The position numbers were made by a program, and so were the translations under genes. 64,000 nt of DNA from Jingyaoa shaoxingensis. Its GTDB lineage: Bacteria; Bacillota; Clostridia; Lachnospirales; Lachnospiraceae. Where the stretch lies: positions 62,001 through 126,000 of the forward strand of contig NZ_JACRSZ010000010.1 of the NCBI RefSeq assembly GCF_014385005.1, in the 5' to 3' direction. The stretch's first letter is position 1. Every line of letters starts with the position of its first letter. Positions 47,473 to 56,649 of this stretch are shown in pieces. The notes under the pieces were generated by a model. It saw only the letters and a program-made list of their open reading frames with translations. It did not search any database and was not told the origin of the DNA.

Positions 47473-48498
47473 TTACTCCTCAACCAGGTTCTTTCTGGCT
47501 GCTTTGTTCTCCTGCATTTTATCTCTCATGGCAAACATGCCAGCCAGAAGCGTTCCTGAGATGGAATGCCATACACAGGATACTGCGCAGATGACTGCGG
47601 ATTCCGGTGTGTTTGCGAACTGTGCTGTGGTAGTTGCCAGATTGGTGGCAAGTCCCGCATTCTGCATACCGACTTCTATGGAAATGGTTCTCTTCTTCGC
47701 CTTGTTCATTCCAGTCAGTTTTCCGGCTCCATATCCCAGCAGATAACCAAGACCATTGTGAAGCAGTACTGCTACAAAGATCACAAGTCCGGACTGGAAG
47801 AATCTGGATCCCTGGGATGAGATCACACCACCAACTACACAGGCAAGACCAAGTACGGCAATACCTGGCATGACTTTCTGCGCTTCCTGAAATGCTTTTT
47901 TCTTTCCAAGCAGGAAATTCAGAACAAATCCAAATGCAACCGGTACAATAACCGTTTCCAGAATGGATACCAGCATCGGCAATCCATGAATAGTGATCTT
48001 CGTTCCTCTTGCAAGGAGGGATACCATCAGTGGCGTCATCACCGGTGAAAGGATCGTGGATACCGTTGTCATTCCTACGGAAAATGCCACGTCGCCGCCA
48101 CACAGGTAGGACATAATATTGGATGATACACCTCCCGGACAACAACCAACCAGGATCAGTCCCAGTGCAATACCATCTGGCAGATGCAATACTTTTGATA
48201 AGGTAAATGCCAGGAACGGCATGATAAAGTACTGCGCTACCGCTCCGATACAGATATCAAAAGGTCTCTGCGCCAGAATCTGAAAATCTTTTGTTGTTAA
48301 AGTCAGTCCCATGCTGAACATGATCACACCAATGATAATGGACTGACTGGTGAACTTGTTGGCTACCGGATCGGTAAATAACTGGTAATTGACCCAGCCC
48401 ATCATACCTGGTACGAAAAATGTAACTACTGCAATAAATATCACGACAGCCGATGTGTAATCGGATAAAAACTTACTTGCTTTCTGTAAAGACTTCAT
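47473..48498 (-). CDS. BASS-family (bile acid:Na+ symporter type) transporter
   Basis: The 341-residue protein has about nine or ten membrane helices, with LVGCCPGGVSSNIMSYLCGGDVA start-of-crossover and SIEVGMQNAGLATNLA at the second crossover, both family hallmarks. Members carry bile acids, pyruvate, pantothenate or 2-ketopantoate (PanS). Because a T-box leader precedes it and ilvC follows, a branched-chain 2-keto acid or ketopantoate is a plausible substrate, but this is inference. Confidence 0.87.
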   Translation of the reverse strand: MKSLQKASKFLSDYTSAVVIFIAVVTFFVPGMMGWVNYQLFTDPVANKFTSQSIIIGVIMFSMGLTLTTKDFQILAQRPFDICIGAVAQYFIMPFLAFTLSKVLHLPDGIALGLILVGCCPGGVSSNIMSYLCGGDVAFSVGMTTVSTILSPVMTPLMVSLLARGTKITIHGLPMLVSILETVIVPVAFGFVLNFLLGKKKAFQEAQKVMPGIAVLGLACVVGGVISSQGSRFFQSGLVIFVAVLLHNGLGYLLGYGAGKLTGMNKAKKRTISIEVGMQNAGLATNLATTTAQFANTPESAVICAVSCVWHSISGTLLAGMFAMRDKMQENKAARKNLVEE

Positions 48499-48620
48499 AG
48501 AATCTTCCTCCTAAAAATTTCGCTGCTTTCTTCTGACAGCACTTATTTTTCAATCCAAGAAGGTGCTTTTTCGTTGAGGAACCCGGATTTTTCGTTTCAT
48601 AAGGCCTTTTTGTGAAATGA

Positions 48621-48920
48621 AAAAATCCCTGTCAGTGTATCATTTACACTGACAGGGACGAAATTCTATTCCGCGTTACCACCCTGATTCTGTGATCGTC
48701 ATCACAGCACTCTGAACGTACTAACATACGCTTTCCTGTTAACGGTAGAAAACCGGCGAGCCCTACTGCATTATTTTGATTCAGACCGCTTCTTAGAGAT
48801 GATATTTACTTCTTCCGGCATCCCTGCTCTCACCAAATGCAGGTTCTCTGTAGATCCTTGCGGAAATAACTTTGTTCTCTTCAACGAATTTAAGTAACTC
48901 TCTTTGATTTGTTGTCTTTT
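48621..48920 (-). ncRNA. T-box leader (branched-chain tRNA-responsive, probably Ile)
   Basis: On the minus strand the leader has a stem I with CCTGCATTTGGTGAGAGCAGG-like arms at about 48820-48843. The specifier region contains TATCATCTCTAAGAAG; ATC followed by A is consistent with an isoleucine codon. The antiterminator core GGTGGTAACGCGGAATAG lies at 48666-48683. A 14-bp terminator stem (48627-48640 with 48646-48659) with T6 follows. Uncharged tRNA would favour read-through into the BASS gene. The T-box is certain; the codon choice is moderate. Confidence 0.9.
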
Positions 48921-48948
48921 ATTATAGTCCGATTGTTTTGAAATTCAA
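48921..48948 (-). promoter_or_regulatory. Sigma-A promoter of the T-box transcript
   Basis: TTGAAT (48943-48948), a 16-base spacer and TATAAT (48921-48926) on the minus strand place the start of transcription just before the T-box stem I. Confidence 0.7.
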
Positions 48949-48960
48949 GGGACAATCTGC

Positions 48961-49084
48961 CTATATTTTTGAGCAATATTCTCGAATTCTTTCAAAAATG
49001 CACAAAAGTCTTTGGTATGCGGACATTCGAAATCTTCTTTTCATTTGCATCTCGCAGCAAGAATGCCGAGGCATTCTTGAACTT
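48961..49084. other. Intergenic stretch with a weak hairpin only
   Basis: Apart from AAGAATGCC/GGCATTCTT (49059-49078), a tight hairpin without a T-run just after the YARHG gene stop, nothing is recognisable here. Confidence 0.5.
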
Positions 49085-49963
49085 TTACAGATATTTTGCA
49101 AGGAAATCCACGTTTGCTTTTTCATAACTGTTAAATTCTGCCACGATCTGATCATCCGTCTTTCCCTGAACCGGATGATACCAGCTTTTGGATGCAAAAT
49201 ACGCAGCCACATCAGCTTTCTGGAATACACGCCCATGTCTTGCATAGATCTCATTTACAGCCTGCTGAATTCCCTCACTGGTCATGTAAGCAATATCCTG
49301 CTGATCCAGATATTCTTTATCTGAATTTGGGAAAATATATTCGTCATCATTAGAATCTGCCTGTGGATTATCATAAGCGACAAATCCATCCTGAGTCCCT
49401 TCATTGCAGATGGCATAACAGGTCAGGTAATCAGTATCTTCGTTCCCATATATACTTCTGACCCACCAGATAAAATCTTCTGACATTAATTCGTATGGCT
49501 GGCCCGGTGTATACAACGTGAACTGTGTTCCACCGGAAATGCCATATGGTTCTGAACACACATAACGCACACCATTTTCAATATAGGAATCACCTTCCGT
49601 TCCCTCTATATTCAGTTCTTCCAGATCCATTTCATACATACATTCATCAAATCTCAGCGGTTCTGTGAATTTACCGGAGAAATTGCAGAAATACACCGTT
49701 CCGTTGGGATAACCGTCACCAGTATCTCCCATCTCCGAATCATGATAGACTCCTGTAAATGATCCGTCATCTTCCACCTGCAGTTCTGTTGCCCAGGCAC
49801 CCACGCCGCTGGAAAATACAAAATTCTCCGGCACTTCCTTCCACACGGAATCCTCCGCAGCTGCAACTAGTTCTCCCTGTTTCCACGATCCTGCTCCCAT
49901 CTCATTTACTGATAACAACATCGCTGTCATACAAAAAACTGCTACACATCTTCTACCTTTCAT
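49085..49963 (-). CDS. Secreted YARHG-domain protein
   Basis: I chose the ATG at 49963, with AAAGGAAAAG before it. The 292-residue protein starts with a signal peptide (basic MKGRR, then a hydrophobic AVFCMTAMLLSV). The C-terminal about 80 residues hold the YARHG domain (QQAVNEIYARHGRVFQ), a domain of unknown role in extracellular bacterial proteins. The acidic middle part with many Asp, Glu and Tyr has no family I can name. It probably acts at the cell surface. It ends next to a hairpin. Confidence 0.85.
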   Translation of the reverse strand: MKGRRCVAVFCMTAMLLSVNEMGAGSWKQGELVAAAEDSVWKEVPENFVFSSGVGAWATELQVEDDGSFTGVYHDSEMGDTGDGYPNGTVYFCNFSGKFTEPLRFDECMYEMDLEELNIEGTEGDSYIENGVRYVCSEPYGISGGTQFTLYTPGQPYELMSEDFIWWVRSIYGNEDTDYLTCYAICNEGTQDGFVAYDNPQADSNDDEYIFPNSDKEYLDQQDIAYMTSEGIQQAVNEIYARHGRVFQKADVAAYFASKSWYHPVQGKTDDQIVAEFNSYEKANVDFLAKYL

Positions 49964-50010
49964 AGTACCTTTTCCTTTCTTCAGACATATTAACTGTCTT
50001 ATAATCTCAG

Positions 50011-51582
50011 TTATTTTCTCTGTGCTTCTATCATGCATTCATGTATCTTTGTTTTTTTATTATAATTGATTTCTACTAATATGATATTTCCTTCATATTC
50101 TTCCAGACTCTGGCAATACTCTTTTTCTTTGATCTGCTGCAACGCTCCCCTGACATCTTTATCCCATTTCAGTTCTATTACCAGTGCTGGTTTATCTAGG
50201 AAACTCTTCCTTGGAATATATACTAAATCAGCGTATCCTTTTCCTCCCGCCATTTCTCTGTGCACCGTATAATAATTACGTGCCGCATAGAGCGCAAGTG
50301 ATATCGTATAACTAAGAGCATTCTCATCATTATACTGAATATGCGAAGTTTCAAAGTGTGCCTGCTGCATAGCCACGGCAACCTGCTGTTCTCTCCCCTG
50401 CCAGATTGCCTGTAATGTGTCTGCCGAATTTTTCAACGCCTGTGATACAGTTCCCCAATCAGATACCGCTACCGTATTTACATATTCTGCTCTTATCTCG
50501 CTGTTTGGTATCCGTACCGTCTGATACATTTCGTCATATGCCAGATATCCCAAATGAATCAGCAGTGTCAACACATCATCTTCCGTACGGAATGTTGTCA
50601 TATCATTCGTAAAACTTCCGATATTTACTGGTATCTGCTCTCCTGCAATCATACTCAACACATCATCTTTTAAGCCATCAAAATTCAAATCGATATACAT
50701 CTGAAGTGCCTCAAATGTTTCCGTCTGATTCCAGTAATTTGCTATTTTACCAAGCCGCATGCAGTTTATTATCGATCTTGGACTGTATATAGAATCCGCA
50801 TTCCGAAAAGAATATCCATCATACCAGTTCTTTATTTCCACCATATCCATGTCATATTGCTGACATAACATTTTTACTTCTTCTTCCGTAAATCCAACAT
50901 AGGACGCCAGTGGACCTGGATCTATCATAGAAAATTCATCAAACATATTCAGGGCAGAGTGTGTTCCATATTTTTTTATTGGAAGAATACCAGTCATATA
51001 CGCAAGATAAATGCAGGAGCGATCCTTCAACAAATCTCTCAGAAAATCCAGATATCGTTCCTGTGCTTCATGATCGTTCCTGTATTCTCTGAAAATACAG
51101 TCCCATTCATCTATAATAATAATAAAGGGACATCTGTATTTACCGTATATATCCTGCATCGATTCTATTAAATCTGTCCGGTCAAAATAATCTACATCCG
51201 GATATTCAATCAGCAATTCTCTTAAAACCAGTTTTTTTATACGCTCCAGCATGTCACCAATACTTTTGCTTCTGCTCAGTACTTCCTGCATATTTAAAAA
51301 AATAGTATTATACTGATTCAAATGTTGTTTGAAAGTGCTGTTTTTTGCTATTTTGAAATTTTGAAAAAGACTTTCCGAACTACATCCCCTGCTATAATAA
51401 GCAGCAAGCATATTTGCTGTCATAGACTTTCCAAACCTGCGAGGTCTGCTGACGCAAACATATTCTTGTAATGTATTGATTACCCCATTGGTATATGCAA
51501 TCAATTCTGTTTTATCGACATAGATTTCTGAATGAATCATTCGATCAAACTTTTCATTTCCAGGATTGAAATAATTACCCAT
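50011..51582 (-). CDS. AAA-ATPase/PD-(D/E)XK nuclease-like protein (DUF1703 type)
   Basis: I chose ATG 51582, with CGGAGG before it. The 523-residue protein has an N-terminal ATPase-like half (YVDKTELIAYTN, then Walker-like SRPRRFGKSMTANMLAAYY and IIIIDEWDCIF) and a C-terminal nuclease-like half with GKGYADLVYIPR and ALVIELKWDKD, the D...ExK pattern. These proteins are widespread and often multicopy in gut Firmicutes and Bacteroides, and their function is unsettled. It is 47 bases upstream of the YARHG gene on the same strand. Confidence 0.88.
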   Translation of the reverse strand: MGNYFNPGNEKFDRMIHSEIYVDKTELIAYTNGVINTLQEYVCVSRPRRFGKSMTANMLAAYYSRGCSSESLFQNFKIAKNSTFKQHLNQYNTIFLNMQEVLSRSKSIGDMLERIKKLVLRELLIEYPDVDYFDRTDLIESMQDIYGKYRCPFIIIIDEWDCIFREYRNDHEAQERYLDFLRDLLKDRSCIYLAYMTGILPIKKYGTHSALNMFDEFSMIDPGPLASYVGFTEEEVKMLCQQYDMDMVEIKNWYDGYSFRNADSIYSPRSIINCMRLGKIANYWNQTETFEALQMYIDLNFDGLKDDVLSMIAGEQIPVNIGSFTNDMTTFRTEDDVLTLLIHLGYLAYDEMYQTVRIPNSEIRAEYVNTVAVSDWGTVSQALKNSADTLQAIWQGREQQVAVAMQQAHFETSHIQYNDENALSYTISLALYAARNYYTVHREMAGGKGYADLVYIPRKSFLDKPALVIELKWDKDVRGALQQIKEKEYCQSLEEYEGNIILVEINYNKKTKIHECMIEAQRK

Positions 51583-51669
51583 CTGCAGCCTCCGTTTTGC
51601 TTTGAACAAACTGCTTTATAACGTTCTCTTTATACCTATTATAATCGAATCCTTTCCATTTCGCAATTT

Positions 51670-51706
51670 AAAAAGCTCATGGACGAAATACGCCCACAAG
51701 CCTTTT
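51670..51706 (-). terminator. Terminator after the HD-domain gene
   Basis: A 16-bp stem (51670-51685 with 51691-51706) includes positions that pair only as G-U in leftward RNA. GCTTTTTAAATT follows. It begins 14 bases after the HD gene stop. Confidence 0.65.
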
Positions 51707-51719
51707 CTTGCCTCTTTTG

Positions 51720-52421
51720 TTACAATACTTTACTGCCATTAGCCAGCAGTTTGAATTTGGCTCCCAACATTTCTGCTGCCTGTCGGCACATCATCATCCG
51801 TCCCAGAAAGATTTCGAAATATTCATACATGGTGCAGATACTTTCATCAATTTCAAGGTCCAGGGTGATCACATGCTTTTCTGGGTTTAATTTTACGGTT
51901 GCATTGGTGACTGCATAATTTACCCGGTCATGTTTATCAAAACTGGCTTTCTCTTTTGTACGGACACGGTTCCTTCGGACATCGGTCTTATCTGCCAGAA
52001 TCAGTGCTGCTGATACCGGGTCTACTGCTCCACCGGTGGACTCATCATGATGTCCGATGGCAGACACAATGATCACCCGGTCTTCCATCGACATTCCCAT
52101 TTTCTGAAGCAGTTCATTGGCCAACAAAGCTCCATATTCGCCGTGATTTTTCCGGTTTATGGCATTGCCGATATCATGCATGGCACCGGCAATCTGTGCC
52201 AGTTCAATCTCATGCTTTGAATAACCAAATTCTTTCAAAATCTCACCAGCCCGTTTCGCTACAATCGCGCAATGCTTTTCTGAGTGATCCGTATATCCCA
52301 ACACACCAAGATTTTCATTTCCCTTTTTTAAAAATGCTTTTACTTCTTCGTTTTCCAGTATCTTTTTGTAATCCATACTTTTCGGTTCTTCTGTTTTACT
52401 TTCTTTTGGCTGACAGCTCAT
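51720..52421 (-). CDS. HD-domain phosphohydrolase-like protein
   Basis: The 233-residue protein has the HD metal motif in GAMHDIGNAINRKNHGEY (about 80-97), preceded by TDHSEKHCAIVAKRA, with GHHDES (about 122-127) and ILADKTD further on. The set of histidines and aspartates fits metal-dependent phosphohydrolases. It overlaps the ppk remnant by 4 bases, ATGA style, so it once formed an operon with polyphosphate kinase; a role in polyphosphate or nucleotide turnover is plausible but unproven. Confidence 0.85.
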   Translation of the reverse strand: MSCQPKESKTEEPKSMDYKKILENEEVKAFLKKGNENLGVLGYTDHSEKHCAIVAKRAGEILKEFGYSKHEIELAQIAGAMHDIGNAINRKNHGEYGALLANELLQKMGMSMEDRVIIVSAIGHHDESTGGAVDPVSAALILADKTDVRRNRVRTKEKASFDKHDRVNYAVTNATVKLNPEKHVITLDLEIDESICTMYEYFEIFLGRMMMCRQAAEMLGAKFKLLANGSKVL

Positions 52422-52837
52422 TTATCACTCACACCCTTTTCCGCCTGACTGTACGCCATGGCATAAAACAATTCCTGAGAATTCAGCTTTACTTCACTTA
52501 ACTGTCTGCTTTTATAGATTCCCTTATTTGTCAGCTTCTTTCCCTTTTCATCGTCATTCATCATCATTTCAAACATGTGATCCAGACGTTCCCGAATCTG
52601 TTTATCCAGAATCGGAACTGCCACTTCCACTCGGCGAATGGTATTTCTGGTCATAAAATCTGCTGAACCGATATAGATTTTTTCTCTTTCTTTTGTTCCG
52701 AACCGATAAATCGACGCAAAGGTCAGTCTTTCTGCCAGCGGCACTCTTGAGTTGCCTGCCTCATCCAATACCCGGTCATTAAACTTCAACCACGACAATT
52801 CCCGGTTCATCAAATATTTCTCTTCTGTTTTCTTCAT
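52418..52837 (-). pseudogene. ppk: Polyphosphate kinase with large in-frame internal deletion
   Basis: Of a protein normally about 700 residues long, only 139 remain. Residues 1-44 are the PPK N-terminus (YLMNRELSWLKFNDRVLDE, LAERLTFASIY), and residues 45-100 are from the C-terminus (RFGTKEREKIYIGSADFMTRN, RRVEVAVPI). The middle, with the catalytic histidines and the ATP site, is gone. The joint lies at about 52704-52715, where both segments have an SIY/RIY-like stretch, suggesting deletion between short matches. The frame stays open, so a stub protein may be made, but kinase activity is excluded. The downstream HD gene overlap is kept. Confidence 0.9.
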
Positions 52838-52905
52838 TTACATTCCTTTCACTCCATTGGATTTACCAACTGACTTTTTCACATACTTGATTTGCAATCT
52901 TTTAC

Positions 52906-52960
52906 ATTATAGTTACTCTATGTAAAATTCGTATGCTTTTTTATGTAAAATGAATGTAAA
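52906..52960 (-). promoter_or_regulatory. Promoter of the ppk remnant with PhoP-like TTTACA repeats
   Basis: Minus-strand TTTACA occurs at 52955-52960 and 52944-52949, exactly 11 bases apart, as in PhoP boxes of Firmicutes. A third copy lies at 52921-52926. TATAAT follows at 52906-52911, and the ppk ATG is 69 bases on. This fits phosphate control of polyphosphate kinase, though the gene itself is now broken. Confidence 0.55.
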
Positions 52961-52974
52961 TTTGTTCTGATCTG

Positions 52975-54285
52975 TTACAGAATATCGATATATTCTCCCG
53001 CCAGTGCCTTGTTCATACTTCGCACTGCACAGAATTTTCCGCACATACTGCAGGTATCACTGTGATCTTCTTCCGGACTTCTGCTGTTACGGATTGCTCT
53101 TGCCGTCTCCGAATCAAGGGCACAGGCATACTGTGCTTCCCAGTCCAGTTTCTGTCTTGCCTCTGCCATTCTGTCATCTATATCTCTCGCCCCCGGTACA
53201 CCTTTTGCAATATCTGCTGCATGAGCTGCAATCTTCGATGCGATGATTCCCTGCTTTACATCATCTACATTTGGCAGCGCCAGATGTTCTGCCGGTGTTA
53301 CATAACACAGAAAAGCAGCTCCGTTCATCGCTGCAACAGCACCTCCGATAGCACTTGTAATATGGTCATATCCAGGTGCAATATCTGTTACAATAGGCCC
53401 AAGTACATAGAATGGTGCACCCATACAGATACTCTGCTGAATCTTCATATTTGCCGCTACCTGATCCAGCGGCACATGTCCAGGTCCTTCTACCATTACC
53501 TGAACGTTATGTGCCCAGGCGCGTTTCGTCAGTTCACCCAGACGCACCAGTTCCTCTATCTGACATACATCTGACGCATCTGCCAGACATCCCGGTCTGC
53601 ATGCATCTCCAAGAGAAATGGTAACGTCATATTCCTCGCAGATATCCAGAATCTCATCATAATACTCATAGAAAGGATTCTCTTCACCTGTCATGCTCAT
53701 CCATGCAAACACCAGACTGCCTCCACGGCTTACAATATTCATTTTACGTTTATGCTTTTTAATCTGTTCAATTGTCTTTCTTGTTATTCCACAATGCAGA
53801 GTCACAAAATCCACTCCATCTTCTGCATGCATCCGGATTACGTCTATAAAATCTCTGGCTGTCAGTGTTGCCAGATCTCTCTGATAATGGATGACGCTGT
53901 CATATACCGGAACTGTACCGATCATTGCCGGACATTCACTGGTCAGTTTTCTGCGAAATGGACGGGTATCACCATGGCTTGACAGATCCATAATGGCCTC
54001 TGCGCCCATGTCTACCGCACTCATTACCTTCTGCATCTCAATGTTATAATCTTTGCAGTCTCTGGAGACGCCCAGATTGACATTGATTTTCGTGCGCAGC
54101 ATGCTGCCGACTCCTTCCGGATTCAGACAGGTATGGTTCCTGTTTGCGCAGATGGCAACCTTGCCTTCTGCTACCAGCTTCATCAGCGCCTCGGACGTCA
54201 TATGTTCTTTTTCTGCAACTGTCTGAATCTCAGATGTTACAATTCCTTTTCTTGCTGCGTCCATCTGTGTTGTGTATTCTCTCAT
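52975..54285 (-). CDS. thiC: Phosphomethylpyrimidine synthase
   Basis: I chose ATG 54285 after GGAGAAG; the open frame further upstream crosses a terminator stem. The 436-residue protein has the ThiC core ([36 protein letters not shown]) and the C-terminal radical-SAM cluster motif CSMCGKFC. It rearranges aminoimidazole ribotide to the pyrimidine of thiamine. A TPP riboswitch and terminator precede it, so it is switched off by thiamine pyrophosphate. No other thi genes are next to it in this window. Confidence 0.97.
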   Translation of the reverse strand: MREYTTQMDAARKGIVTSEIQTVAEKEHMTSEALMKLVAEGKVAICANRNHTCLNPEGVGSMLRTKINVNLGVSRDCKDYNIEMQKVMSAVDMGAEAIMDLSSHGDTRPFRRKLTSECPAMIGTVPVYDSVIHYQRDLATLTARDFIDVIRMHAEDGVDFVTLHCGITRKTIEQIKKHKRKMNIVSRGGSLVFAWMSMTGEENPFYEYYDEILDICEEYDVTISLGDACRPGCLADASDVCQIEELVRLGELTKRAWAHNVQVMVEGPGHVPLDQVAANMKIQQSICMGAPFYVLGPIVTDIAPGYDHITSAIGGAVAAMNGAAFLCYVTPAEHLALPNVDDVKQGIIASKIAAHAADIAKGVPGARDIDDRMAEARQKLDWEAQYACALDSETARAIRNSRSPEEDHSDTCSMCGKFCAVRSMNKALAGEYIDIL

Positions 54286-54383
54286 TTTCTTCTCCTTCTC
54301 CGGTCTTCTTTCCGGTCTTGTATTCACAACATTTTTTCTGCGACAGAAGGTGGTGCCCCCAATCTGCCGCCATTTACTCAAAA

Positions 54384-54409
54384 AAGAGACGCCTTTGAGG
54401 GCGTCTCTT
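54384..54409 (-). terminator. TPP-riboswitch expression-platform terminator
   Basis: A perfect 10-bp stem (54384-54393 with 54400-54409) is followed on the minus strand by T6. It sits between the TPP aptamer and thiC, so it is the regulated terminator. Confidence 0.88.
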
Positions 54410-54424
54410 AAATGATTCCTTACT

Positions 54425-54522
54425 CGCTTTGTCTCCCTACGTTGGCATTATCCAAATCAGGTTATGGGTCGAGATATGCATTCTCCTCTCAGCCAGCTTG
54501 ATACGCCAGCTCCCCGTAACGA
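54425..54522 (-). ncRNA. TPP riboswitch aptamer
   Basis: The minus strand shows GGGGAGC near 54515, GCTGAGAGGAGAATGC (about 54478-54493), then GACCC, AACCTGAT, GGATAATGCCA and CGTAGGGAGAC. These are the conserved THI-box pieces in the right order. It controls thiC together with the terminator at 54384. Confidence 0.97.
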
Positions 54523-54691
54523 TTATTCATTTAATAAATATTATACTATTTTTTTCAGACTATTTCAAGTCTTGATTCTCTACATAAAAAGTTACTGTTT
54601 CGACAATTTATGCATTTTTTCTGCAATTTATATTTGACAAAAGTTTTCCATGCTCTCTTTGCTGTTTTTTATAACAGTTTTTGCGCAAAAA

Positions 54692-54730
54692 TGACCCCTG
54701 CAAATGGTATTTTACCATTCGCAAGGGTCA
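54692..54730 (-). terminator. Terminator of the rpsB-tsf operon
   Basis: A 17-bp stem (54692-54708 with 54714-54730) with a few G-U or mismatched pairs is followed on the minus strand by T5. It lies 34 bases after the tsf stop. Confidence 0.88.
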
Positions 54731-54763
54731 TTCATCATTTCAACAATTTCATACCATATGGAA

Positions 54764-55702
54764 TTAAGCGTTCATCTGTGCAGCTACTTCTGCAGCAAAG
54801 TCTTCATTCTTCTTTTCCATTCCTTCGCCTGTTTCGAAACGAACAAACTTCTTGATGGAGATCTTTGCATCGTTAGCTTTTGCTACGGAATCAACATAAG
54901 CCTGTACAGACTGTTTTCCATCTTCTGCTTTTACATATACCTGATCCAGCAGACAGATTTCTTTCAGTTCTTTGTTGATACGTCCGTTGATCATTCCCTG
55001 GATAACCTTTTCTGGTTTCTGGGATTCCTTCGGATCATTCTTAATCTGAGCTAACAGAATCTCTTTTTCGTGAGCGATGTGTTCTTCGCTTACTTCGCTT
55101 CTGTTAGTGAACTGTGGCTTCATAGCTGCTACCTGCATACCCAGGTTTCTGGCCATGTCTTTGATCTCGTCATTTACAACATCTGTTACAACGTCGATCA
55201 GAACTCCGATCTTTCCGCCGGCATGTGTGTAAGAAGATACAAATCCTTCCGGTTCAGCTACTTTTTCAAATCTTCTGATGTTCATGTTCTCGCCGATAAC
55301 AGCAACCTGTCCTGCCAGTGCTTCCTGAACAGTCTTAGTTGTGTCTGGCAGCCATTTTTCAGCCATGAATGCTTCCATATCTGCTGCGTCAGAAGCCATA
55401 GCCTGAGCTGCAACTTCGCTAACATATGCCTGGAACTTCTCATTCTTGGCAACGAAGTCTGTCTCTGCGTTAACTTCTACAACAACTGCAGTCTTGTCAT
55501 CATCAGATACCATAACCTTGCAGATACCTTCTGCTGCGATTCTGCTTGCTTTCTTCTGAGCAGTAGCCAGTCCTTTTTCTCTCAGGAACTCAACTGCCTT
55601 GTCCATATCGCCTTCTGTAGCTGTAAGAGCTTTCTTACAGTCCATCATACCAGCGCCGGTCATTTCTCTTAACTCTTTTACCATTCCTGCTGTGATAGCC
55701 AT
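54764..55702 (-). CDS. tsf: Elongation factor Ts
   Basis: The 312-residue protein has the two EF-Ts signatures: LREMTGAGMMDCKKAL (about 10-25) and the later ETDFVAKNEKFQ (about 80-91) in the core domain. It recycles EF-Tu-GDP. It follows rpsB by 4 bases, the standard order, and ends at a strong terminator. Confidence 0.98.
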   Translation of the reverse strand: MAITAGMVKELREMTGAGMMDCKKALTATEGDMDKAVEFLREKGLATAQKKASRIAAEGICKVMVSDDDKTAVVVEVNAETDFVAKNEKFQAYVSEVAAQAMASDAADMEAFMAEKWLPDTTKTVQEALAGQVAVIGENMNIRRFEKVAEPEGFVSSYTHAGGKIGVLIDVVTDVVNDEIKDMARNLGMQVAAMKPQFTNRSEVSEEHIAHEKEILLAQIKNDPKESQKPEKVIQGMINGRINKELKEICLLDQVYVKAEDGKQSVQAYVDSVAKANDAKISIKKFVRFETGEGMEKKNEDFAAEVAAQMNA

Positions 55703-55706
55703 CTAA

Positions 55707-56462
55707 TTATTCCTCCGTCTCTGCAACAACTTCTTCGATATCGGTTGCTTCTCCACCTTCGAATTCGATTGCCGGTTCTGCTCCCTGATTTGCTTCGATA
55801 ACAGCATCTGCCATCTTGGAAACGATCAGTTTTACAGCTCTGATAGCATCGTCATTACCTGGGATTACGTAATCCAGTTCTTCTGGGTCACAGTTTGTAT
55901 CACAGATACCGATCAGTGGAATACCAAGTGTGTGTGCTTCCTGTACACAGATTCTTTCTTTCTTAGGGTCAACTACAAAGATTGCATCCGGGATCTTCTT
56001 CATTTCTTTGATACCGCCAAGGTTCTTTGTCAGTTTTTCCATTTCTTTCTTTAATGCGATAACTTCTTTCTTAGGCAGAACATCGAATGTTCCGTCAGCT
56101 TCCATAGCTTCGATCTCTTTCAGACGTGCAATTCTGCTCTGGATTGTCTTGAAGTTTGTCAGCATACCACCAAGCCATCTTTCGTTCACATAGAACATTC
56201 CACATCTCTCAGCTTCTGTCTTAACAGCGTCCTGTGCCTGTTTCTTTGTTCCGACGAAGAGGATTGTACCACCGTTAGCAACAATATCACCTACTGCATT
56301 GTAAGCATCGTCAACCATTCCTACAGACTTCTGCAGGTCGATGATGTAGATACCATTTCTCTCTGTGTAGATGTATGGAGCCATCTTAGGGTTCCATCTT
56401 CTTGTCTGATGTCCAAAGTGAACACCTGCTTCCAGTAACTGTTTCATTGAAATAACGCTCAT
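55707..56462 (-). CDS. rpsB: Small ribosomal subunit protein uS2
   Basis: I chose ATG 56462 after AAAGGAGAAG; the open frame upstream crosses the promoter. The 251-residue protein starts [21 protein letters not shown] within residues 6-26 and has [15 protein letters not shown] and [23 protein letters not shown], all typical of uS2. The acidic C-terminal tail (about 225-251) is common in clostridia. Confidence 0.98.
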   Translation of the reverse strand: MSVISMKQLLEAGVHFGHQTRRWNPKMAPYIYTERNGIYIIDLQKSVGMVDDAYNAVGDIVANGGTILFVGTKKQAQDAVKTEAERCGMFYVNERWLGGMLTNFKTIQSRIARLKEIEAMEADGTFDVLPKKEVIALKKEMEKLTKNLGGIKEMKKIPDAIFVVDPKKERICVQEAHTLGIPLIGICDTNCDPEELDYVIPGNDDAIRAVKLIVSKMADAVIEANQGAEPAIEFEGGEATDIEEVVAETEE

Positions 56463-56568
56463 TTTACTTCTCCTTTGATATTGGTTTTTCTGCCATATAC
56501 AATTCATCAGCAGGAACCTCTCGGCACCACCTGCAGACATATGCATATGTGATTTTTGCGACTGGAGT

Positions 56569-56597
56569 ATTTTAACACAAAAAGGACTTGCATGCAA
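56569..56597 (-). promoter_or_regulatory. Sigma-A promoter of rpsB-tsf
   Basis: On the minus strand TTGCAT (56592-56597), a 17-base spacer and TAAAAT (56569-56574) are found. The -35 lies within the palindrome that ends the upstream MacB-like operon, so terminator and promoter share bases. Confidence 0.6.
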
Positions 56598-56604
56598 GTC
56601 CTTT
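56579..56604 (-). terminator. Palindromic terminator of the MacB-like operon
   Basis: A 26-base perfect palindrome (13 bases each side) ends in T5 on the minus strand. It lies 46 bases after the permease stop. The same symmetry lets it act weakly in both directions. Confidence 0.7.
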
Positions 56605-56649
56605 TCCCTGTGTTTATGCGGTTTCTCACGTTTTTGTGCAGAATGTACA

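Noticed and set aside
48666..48684. Specifier codon GTA (Val) in the T-box leader
   Set aside because: GTA occurs a few bases upstream of the expected place; ATC followed by A fits the usual specifier-loop layout better. Not fully excluded.
50011..51582. DUF1703-type protein as a mobile element or defence gene
   Set aside because: The family is often multicopy, but no terminal repeats, transposase or partner defence genes are seen around it, so no element is called.
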